Below are positions 12,010 through 15,673 of a DNA stretch of 15,673 bases, piece after piece (the stretch's first letter is position 1; each line of letters starts with the position of its first letter). The notes under the pieces are model-generated. The model was not told the origin of the DNA, did no database searches, and worked only from the letters and a program-made list of their open reading frames with translations. The position numbers were made by a program, and so were the translations under genes. The DNA comes from an archaeon (GTDB lineage: Archaea; Micrarchaeota; Micrarchaeia; Anstonellales; Bilamarchaeaceae), in contig JAGVPF010000066.1 in the NCBI GenBank assembly GCA_020052325.1, forward strand, positions 1 to 15,673, in the 5' to 3' direction.

Positions 12010-12660
12010 TCAGAGAATCCGGTGGCCCTTATCGTTGCCCACTATAATAATGTCGAATCTGGTGAAGATGCCGTTTTCCACTATTCCCGGCATGCTTTTG
12101 AGCCACTCCTCCATCTTTTTCGGCTCATCTAGCCTCATATCGCAGTCTATTATGAAGCTGCCATTGTCGCTTATGACCGGCCCCAGCTTGGCCTTTGCCA
12201 TCCTGATTCTTGGATTGTATTCCTTCAGGTGCCTCATGACGAGCGGGGCTGCGAAGGGAAGCACTTCGAGATTGACCTCTCCTTCGAGGACGCCTTCCTG
12301 GACCTTGCTCTCGTCAACTATGATGATGAATCTCTTGGCGTTATAGCCGATTATCTTCTCGCGCGTCAGCGCCCCGCCGCCACCCTTGAGGAGCGCGGTC
12401 TTGGTCACCTTGTCCGCTCCGTCCACGGCAAGGTCTATCTCATCGATGGCGTCGGTTTCGGTCACGAATATGCCGCTTTCTATGGCCAGCATCCTCGAAT
12501 CGAAAGACGTCGTGACGCATGTCACCTTGAGGCCCTTTCTGACCCGCTCGCCAAGCAGCTTGATGAATTCGCGCGTCGTCGAGCCGCTGCCAAGGCCTAT
12601 GCACATGCCATCCTTCACGTATTCGAGCGCCGCCTTTGCCGCATTGACCTTAGCATTCAT
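12010..12660 (-). CDS. rpiA: Ribose-5-phosphate isomerase A
   Basis: 216 residues from the ATG at 12660. The enzyme interconverts ribose-5-phosphate and ribulose-5-phosphate. Motifs are IGLGSGST (21-28, phosphate loop), DLAVDGADK (77-84, with D80 and D83), KGGGGALTREKI (92-103, with K92 and catalytic E101), IVDESK (114-119) and the C-terminal PGIVENGIFT. These positions match E. coli D81, D84, K94 and E103. The frame extends upstream to an ATG at 12711 that overlaps the previous stop as ATGA, but that adds 17 odd residues (MTDGPACARGGKKGGCS) and has no ribosome-binding site. ATG 12660 has an AAGGGGGA site and the usual N-terminal length. It is the last gene of a three-gene minus-strand unit. 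Confidence 0.95.
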   Translation of the reverse strand: MNAKVNAAKAALEYVKDGMCIGLGSGSTTREFIKLLGERVRKGLKVTCVTTSFDSRMLAIESGIFVTETDAIDEIDLAVDGADKVTKTALLKGGGGALTREKIIGYNAKRFIIIVDESKVQEGVLEGEVNLEVLPFAAPLVMRHLKEYNPRIRMAKAKLGPVISDNGSFIIDCDMRLDEPKKMEEWLKSMPGIVENGIFTRFDIIIVGNDKGHRIL

Positions 12661-12707
12661 GGAACATCCCCCTTTCTTGCCGCCCCGGGCGCAAGCCGGC
12701 CCGTCCG

Positions 12708-12929
12708 TCATTCGCTCTTGCTAAACGCCACTCCCTTGCCGTCCTCCTGGCGCAAAACCTCGAGGATATTGCCCTTCGTGTCGGCGAGCGAGACCTCGGT
12801 GAAGCTCTCCCCGGCCCTGATGGTTACTATCCTCGGGCGGTTGTCGAGCATGACTTTGATGCTGTAAATTTTCTGCCTTTGGTTGTACCCGTATTCGACC
12901 TTGCAGTTCTTGAAGATGTTTTCAGCCAT
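12708..12929 (-). CDS. 73-aa protein of unknown function
   Basis: A small soluble protein that reads as mainly beta: CKVEYGYNQRQKIYSIKVML, PRIVTIRAGESFTEVSL and NILEVLRQ look like successive strands. It has one Cys (C9) and no membrane helix. I do not recognise a family. The start follows the stop of the 97-aa gene by 4 bp, with a GGTTGATG ribosome-binding stretch, and the stop is 47 bp before rpiA. The gene is therefore the middle member of a unit. Regular codon use and tight packing make it real despite its size. Confidence 0.7.
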   Translation of the reverse strand: MAENIFKNCKVEYGYNQRQKIYSIKVMLDNRPRIVTIRAGESFTEVSLADTKGNILEVLRQEDGKGVAFSKSE

Positions 12930-12933
12930 ATCA

Positions 12934-13227
12934 TCAACCCTGCGACATCTGGTAGAGCGTCAGCAGCTGGGAGCCTGCCCTCCTCATCTGCGTCTCCATT
13001 TCCGGTTTTGCCGCGACGAATCCGGCCATCGCGAAGTTGAACACCTGCCTGGCGTTCCTTTCCTGCTCGGATACGCTCTGCTGCATCACCGGCCGGAGCT
13101 GCGAAAGGTCCCGCGGGGGCTGCATCTCTGGCGGCCTGACTGCCGGCTTCTGGGCCTCCCCTGCCTGCGCGTGCATGGCGAGCAGTGCATCACGCCTTGA
13201 ACTTCTTGCGTCTTCTTCACCAGCCAT
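12934..13227 (-). CDS. 97-aa Gln/Ala-rich helical protein of unknown function
   Basis: 97 residues from the ATG at 13227 (MAGEEDARSSRRDALLAMHA), preceded by GAGGATGATGG as ribosome-binding site; the frame is open eight codons further, but that ATG is less well placed. A Pro-rich middle (KPAVRPPEMQPPRDLSQLRP) joins two helical parts. The C-terminal stretch (SVSEQERNARQVF...KPEMETQMRRAGSQLLTLYQ) faintly recalls the helical core of the archaeal PDCD5-type DNA-binding protein, but the match is too weak for a name. It has no membrane helix. It is the first gene of the unit ending in rpiA. Confidence 0.65.
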   Translation of the reverse strand: MAGEEDARSSRRDALLAMHAQAGEAQKPAVRPPEMQPPRDLSQLRPVMQQSVSEQERNARQVFNFAMAGFVAAKPEMETQMRRAGSQLLTLYQMSQG

Positions 13228-13249
13228 AACCATCATCCTCTTTGATATC

Positions 13250-13277
13250 AATAATAATGTTTTCCTGCATTTTTAAG
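13250..13277. promoter_or_regulatory. Divergent promoter region between alaX and the rpiA unit
   Basis: Only 53 bp separate the two starts. AATAATAAT (13250-13258) is centred about 27 nt before the alaX ATG (leaderless). On the minus strand CTTAAAAATG (13268-13277) would start the rpiA unit near 13246, leaving a leader with the GAGGATG site. Neither is a perfect TATA match. Confidence 0.4.
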
Positions 13278-13280
13278 ATT

Positions 13281-13991
13281 ATGGGAGACGCTCTTTATCT
13301 TGAGGACAGCTACTTACGGGAGTGCGATTCAACCGTGGTCGCAGCAAACGGGAAGGAGGTCATCCTGGACCGGACGGTCTTCTATCCGAAAGGGGGCGGC
13401 CAGCCCTCGGACACGGGCAAACTGCTCGCATCATCCGGTTCCGAGTTCCGGGTTGTGAATGTATTGAAAAAAGACGGGAGGGTTATCCACGAATTGGACA
13501 AAGACGCGGCATTCGCTCCGGGGGCGCGTGTGAAATGCGTCATCGACTGGGAGCGCCGCTATCGCCTTATGCGGATGCATACCGCCGCTCACGTTCTAGG
13601 CGCGACAATGTATCGCGAGCTCGGTGTTCTCATAACCGGGAACCAGCTTGAAGAAGACAGGGCCCGCTTCGATTTCAGCCTCGAATCATTCGACAGGCCC
13701 AAATTCGAGGATGTCGTCCGCAAGGCCAACGAATCGCTCGCAGGCGGCGCGGAACTCCGCACATACTCCCTCCCGAGGGAAGAGGCGATGAAAATCCCGG
13801 GTGTTGTGAAGCTCGCGAACGTGCTTCCCCCGTCCATCACTACGCTGCGCATCGTGGAGATTCCCGGCATCGACATCCAGGCTGACGGCGGGACGCATGT
13901 GAAGAGCCTGCGGGAGGTCGGGCGCATCGAAATCCAGAAGCTCGAGAACAAGGGCAGGGACAACCGGAGGATTTATTTTAGTTTATCCTGA
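13281..13991 (+). CDS. alaX: Alanyl-tRNA editing protein AlaX
   Basis: 236 residues, the medium (AlaX-M) size class. It is a free-standing homolog of the AlaRS editing domain that removes Ser (and Gly) from mischarged tRNA-Ala. The N-terminal FYPKGGGQPSDTG (34-46) is the GGQ-type motif of this class. Zinc-site motifs are H100-TAA-H104 and GGTH206 in DIQADGGTHVKS. The usual Cys of CGGTH is Asp (D202) here; I recall this D variant in other archaeal AlaX, so it may be normal, but the zinc ligand set would differ. It lacks the C-terminal dimerisation domain of AlaX-L. I chose ATG 13281 because the frame upstream is AT-rich promoter sequence. The next gene follows after 23 bp, so they are probably co-transcribed. 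Confidence 0.93.
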   Translation: MGDALYLEDSYLRECDSTVVAANGKEVILDRTVFYPKGGGQPSDTGKLLASSGSEFRVVNVLKKDGRVIHELDKDAAFAPGARVKCVIDWERRYRLMRMHTAAHVLGATMYRELGVLITGNQLEEDRARFDFSLESFDRPKFEDVVRKANESLAGGAELRTYSLPREEAMKIPGVVKLANVLPPSITTLRIVEIPGIDIQADGGTHVKSLREVGRIEIQKLENKGRDNRRIYFSLS

Positions 13992-14001
13992 TATTCCCTC
14001 A

Positions 14002-14008
14002 GGGAGGT
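14002..14008 (+). promoter_or_regulatory. Strong Shine-Dalgarno site
   Basis: GGGAGGTG-type site (GGGAGGT plus G at 14009), 5-6 nt before the ATG at 14015. It fixes the start of the two-TM protein and shows it is translated from a leadered or polycistronic mRNA. Confidence 0.65.
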
Positions 14009-14014
14009 GCTTAT

Positions 14015-14584
14015 ATGAGCAAATACAAACTAGTAAGCGGTCTTTTCGTCATCCTTGGCCTGCTCGTCATAGTCGGGGCGGCCTACGTCATCATCCAGTA
14101 TGCCACGGGCATGATAAACGCAGTCGTGGATTTCGTCACGACAAACGATTACTCCAAGCTGCAGCAGTGCGGTATCACTCCGCCAAGCGAGTTCGCCAAG
14201 GTGAAGAACGAATTCGCAACCCTCATCCTTCCAGCCCTTTACGTCGGGCTGCCGGGATTGCTTCTTGTGGTATCCGCCCTCATGTTCCTCGCAGGATTCT
14301 ACTATCATCGGGGAAAGCTTGAGGACGACACGAAAAAGCACGAGGAACTCGAGCGCGAGATGGTCCACAAGATAGTCAATAAGATGGACTCCGAAAAGGG
14401 CGGCCAGCCTGCAAGGGCGGTCCCACCGCAAAGAGTCCCGCCTGCAAGGCCCCCCGTTGCAAGGGCAGAACCATATAGGGAGTCCCAAGAGGCGGAGGAG
14501 GAAGAGGCTCCGGTTGAAGAAGCGCCTGAGGAGGAACCCGAGGAGCTTCCACGGCCGAAACCTGCCCTGAAGAAGAGGAAATGA
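14015..14584 (+). CDS. Two-TM protein with charged Pro/Glu-rich tail
   Basis: 189 residues. Membrane helices lie at about 8-29 (SGLFVILGLLVIVGAAYVII) and 71-96 (LPALYVGLPGLLLVVSALMF), with a roughly 40-residue loop between them containing a single Cys (C52). After the second helix a charged helical or coiled-coil part (100-127, KLEDDTKKHEELEREMVHKI) leads into a Pro-rich basic stretch (ARAVPPQRVPPARPPVA), then an acidic block (EEEEAPVEEAPEEEPEE) and a basic end (KPALKKRK). The tail is probably cytoplasmic and disordered. I recognise no family. The gene follows alaX by 23 bp with its own strong ribosome-binding site, and ends before a hairpin terminator, so alaX and this gene form one operon. 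Confidence 0.8.
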   Translation: MSKYKLVSGLFVILGLLVIVGAAYVIIQYATGMINAVVDFVTTNDYSKLQQCGITPPSEFAKVKNEFATLILPALYVGLPGLLLVVSALMFLAGFYYHRGKLEDDTKKHEELEREMVHKIVNKMDSEKGGQPARAVPPQRVPPARPPVARAEPYRESQEAEEEEAPVEEAPEEEPEELPRPKPALKKRK

Positions 14585-14594
14585 TTTCTTTTTC

Positions 14595-14624
14595 CGGGCG
14601 CCTTCTTTGCGCCCGATTATTTTT
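14595..14624 (+). terminator. Intrinsic-type terminator of the alaX operon
   Basis: CGGGCGC (14595-14601) and GCGCCCG (14609-14615) form a perfect 7-bp stem with a 7-nt loop, followed by ATTATTTTT (14616-14624). It begins 10 bp after the stop codon. Confidence 0.7.
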
Positions 14625-14630
14625 ACGTGG

Positions 14631-14643
14631 GTATTAAAGTTTA
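14631..14643 (+). promoter_or_regulatory. Likely TATA region of the initiator tRNA
   Basis: GTATTAAAGTTTA is centred about 44 nt before the tRNA. Transcription would start near 14663, leaving about 18 nt of 5' leader to be removed by RNase P. Confidence 0.4.
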
Positions 14644-14680
14644 TTGCCTCATGATGAGTACGCAACTTCTATCCAGCTAT

Positions 14681-14755
14681 AGCGGGGTAGGGAAGCTTGG
14701 AGTTCCCGCTGGGCTCATAACCCAGAGACCGGTAGTTCAAATCTACCCCCCGCTA
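14681..14755 (+). tRNA. Initiator tRNA-Met (CAT)
   Basis: A complete 75-nt cloverleaf. The acceptor stem AGCGGGG/CCCCGCT is perfect (14681-14687 with 14748-14754). The D stem is GGGA/TCCC, the anticodon stem CTGGG/CCCAG with anticodon CAT at 14716-14718, and the T arm GGTAG-TTCAAAT-CTACC, with discriminator A at 14755. Three G-C pairs directly under the anticodon loop and an A1-U72 pair mark it as the archaeal initiator rather than elongator Met or Ile2. CCA is not encoded, and I see no intron. A hairpin terminator follows. Confidence 0.95.
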
Positions 14756-14769
14756 TTTCTATTGCGGGC

Positions 14770-14808
14770 TTTGGACGGTCGGCCGTCCAAACCAGCCGCT
14801 ATTTTTTT
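14770..14808 (+). terminator. Long hairpin plus T7 after the tRNA
   Basis: TTTGGACGG (14770-14778) and CCGTCCAAA (14783-14791) form a perfect 9-bp stem closed by the tetraloop TCGG, with a looser outer pairing GCGGGC/AGCCGC. Seven T follow at 14802-14808. It probably ends the tRNA transcript. Confidence 0.65.
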
Positions 14809-14838
14809 GTTCCTGATTCTAGGGTTCCGGGAAACCTC

Positions 14839-15366
14839 TCAGGCGAGCAGGTGCAGGGTGAAAGCGCCCAGAAACGCAAGAAGGACGTACCTTAGAATCC
14901 GTCCGGCGGCACACGACAGCAGGAATCTCCACCAGGCAATCTTCAAGCTTCCGGCTATGACCCCCGCAACATCGAAAAGCGGGTTCGGGATGAATGACAG
15001 CACGAATATGGCCGCGACATCGTGCTTCCGCACGAGCCCCTCTATCCTTCTGCTCTCCTTTATGCGGTTGTTCATCAGGTCTCGGACGCCCTCCCCGGCC
15101 AGGTAACCTGTCAACTCCCCTATGGCCGAGCCGATGCCAACCACTATGCCAAGGATGACCGGGTCCAGGACAGTGCTCATCGCTATGACCACGGCCCAGC
15201 CGGGTGCGGGAAAGAGGATTGTAGCCGAACTCAGGAGGGCGATAAGGAAAGCCCCCAGGTACCCATAGCTTCCAAGGGCCGCAATGTCGCTTGAAAAGTA
15301 CAGTACTGCGGCAGCTATGCCGATTGCCGCGATTATCTGCAGGATGCCTTCGGCCTTTTTTTCCAT
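14839..15366 (-). CDS. VTT/DedA-like (SNARE-associated type) membrane protein
   Basis: 175 residues from ATG 15366; an in-frame TTG at 15378 would add four residues (MVKK) but has no clear support. About five hydrophobic segments lie at 8-30, 35-60, 66-90, 117-140 and 150-172. Family-type motifs are GIGSAIGELTGYLAGEG (77-93), with the conserved G-x-x-x-G-E, and FIPNPLFDVAGVIAG (125-139), followed by AAGRILRY (153-160), as in YqaA/DedA/TMEM64-like VTT proteins. Members are implicated in lipid scrambling or membrane homeostasis; the substrate here is unknown. The N-terminus is short and basic. A box C/D sRNA gene ends 13 nt before the start on the same strand, so the two may share a transcript. 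Confidence 0.88.
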   Translation of the reverse strand: MEKKAEGILQIIAAIGIAAAVLYFSSDIAALGSYGYLGAFLIALLSSATILFPAPGWAVVIAMSTVLDPVILGIVVGIGSAIGELTGYLAGEGVRDLMNNRIKESRRIEGLVRKHDVAAIFVLSFIPNPLFDVAGVIAGSLKIAWWRFLLSCAAGRILRYVLLAFLGAFTLHLLA

Positions 15367-15379
15367 TTTTTTAACCAAG

Positions 15380-15440
15380 TGCGGTTCAGTAATGATGTTC
15401 TCATCAGTTGTCAGGAATACCTCTATTCATCATAACCGCA
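15380..15440 (-). ncRNA. Box C/D sRNA (2'-O-methylation guide)
   Basis: On the minus strand all parts of an archaeal box C/D sRNA occur in order. The 5' stem is TGCGGT (15440-15435), then box C ATGATGA (15433-15427), a 12-nt guide ATAGAGGTATTC (15426-15415), box D' CTGA (15414-15411), spacer CAAC and box C' TGATGA (15406-15401). An 11-nt guide GAACATCATTA (15400-15390), box D CTGA (15389-15386) and the 3' stem ACCGCA (15385-15380) follow. The terminal stem is a perfect 6 bp and total length is 61 nt. By the N+5 rule the D' guide would direct methylation of the A in a GAAUACCUCUAU target, and the D guide the G in UAAUGAUGUUC. I cannot identify the target RNAs. A T-rich TATA-like element lies about 26 nt upstream. 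Confidence 0.85.
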
Positions 15441-15461
15441 ATAGAAACGTTCCTTAAAAGG

Positions 15462-15470
15462 ATTAAAAAA
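15462..15470 (-). promoter_or_regulatory. T-rich element: end of paralog 3 and/or promoter of the sRNA
   Basis: The minus strand reads TTTTTTAAT just after the paralog 3 stop codon. It can act as a U-tract terminator, and as a TATA box centred 26 nt before the 5' end of the box C/D sRNA at 15440. The choice cannot be made from sequence. Confidence 0.45.
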
Positions 15471-15474
15471 AGGA

Positions 15475-15673
15475 TTAGAGGTTCGTCACGTTGATTCCAA
15501 TCGAAGTCGTCAAGGCAGTCACGGTGTGCGGGGTAGCCGTAATCCGTTTTCCGTCGATAACGATATCGATTGAAGTGGCGACGTCCTCGGGGCAGGCATA
15601 GCTGGTCTCCACGGGGTTGCCCCCGCAGGTAATCGTTAACAGGGCATCCATGCCCGGGTTCGGGCCCTCATAC
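15475..15673 (-). CDS. Third Asp-rich family member, C-terminal domain only (cut by window edge)
   Basis: 65 codons plus one base are open from the window edge to the TAA at 15475-15477; the start lies beyond the window. The visible part aligns along its whole length with the last domain of the two other family members. MDALLTITCGGNPVETSYAC matches NALFNISCGGNAVETNYAF, PEDVATSIDIVIDGKRITATPH matches PEDVKTTLTVAVDGKVIEVTPH, and VTALTTSIGINVTNL matches VTATVVSVGIEVKNP. One difference is an extra Cys (YACPED instead of YAFPED). Whether it has the signal-like leader and acidic linkers cannot be seen. It shows that the family has at least three members within this locus, on the same strand. Confidence 0.85.
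   Translation of the reverse strand, partial: YEGPNPGMDALLTITCGGNPVETSYACPEDVATSIDIVIDGKRITATPHTVTALTTSIGINVTNL

Noticed and set aside
12661..12711. Longer RpiA start with ATGA overlap
   Set aside because: The extra 17 residues do not resemble RpiA N-termini and there is no ribosome-binding site before 12711; kept only as an alternative.
14651..14657. Box C-like ATGATGA upstream of the tRNA
   Set aside because: No D', C' or D boxes at the right spacing and no terminal stem, in contrast to the sRNA at 15380-15440.
14627..15106. 159-codon plus-strand frame across the tRNA
   Set aside because: It covers the complete initiator tRNA, its terminator and the VTT gene on the other strand.

Overview
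The window looks archaeal. The signs are short AT-rich TATA elements about 26 nt upstream of start codons, giving apparently leaderless genes; GGTGATC-type Shine-Dalgarno sites; and archaeal-type genes (endonuclease Q, GTP-dependent dephospho-CoA kinase, a stand-alone GMP synthase ATP-pyrophosphatase subunit, stand-alone AlaX). An initiator tRNA-Met with an A1-U72 pair and a well-formed box C/D sRNA agree with this. Genes are short, tightly packed and often divergent or overlapping tail to tail. A compact DPANN-type genome (for example the Micrarchaeota/Diapherotrites side) is my inference, not proven by any single gene.

Layout. 1-882: the C-terminal part of a proline-rich, beta-barrel-like surface protein. 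975-2724: an endonuclease IV-type TIM barrel and a basic coiled-coil protein of unknown function. 2761-4296: a TPR protein, a 94-aa orphan and a two-TM protein with a PH-like tail. 4340-6063 (minus): guaAB behind a Yip1-like membrane protein. 6115-7368: endonuclease Q with a C-terminal PCNA-binding box, sharing one TATA box with the Yip1-like gene. 7365-9118: a DUF2085 membrane protein, a PRC-barrel protein plus a tiny membrane protein, and dephospho-CoA kinase, with two tail-to-tail overlaps. 9154-11895 (minus): two paralogous secreted, lipoprotein-like proteins with long Asp-rich linkers. 12010-13227 (minus): a three-gene unit ending in rpiA. 13281-14584: alaX plus a two-TM protein with a charged tail. 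14681-14755: initiator tRNA-Met. 14839-15366 (minus): a VTT/DedA-like membrane protein. 15380-15440 (minus): box C/D sRNA. 15475-15673 (minus): the C-terminal domain of a third member of the Asp-rich family, cut by the window edge.

How the parts relate. Most genes are housekeeping: DNA repair of abasic or deaminated bases, GMP, CoA and pentose phosphate synthesis, and tRNA proofreading. The accessory signal is the three-member surface family. Its members share an N-terminal leader (MNRLHKD...GVFSKWLLAP), a Cys-containing beta domain used one to three times, and acidic DxDxD/TDGG spacers encoded by in-frame tandem DNA repeats. One of these genes has a perfect 11-bp inverted repeat between its TATA box and start codon, which suggests a dedicated regulator. 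The incomplete beta-barrel-like protein at the left edge and this family are the best candidates for an undescribed cell-surface system. The box C/D sRNA is the clearest new RNA gene.
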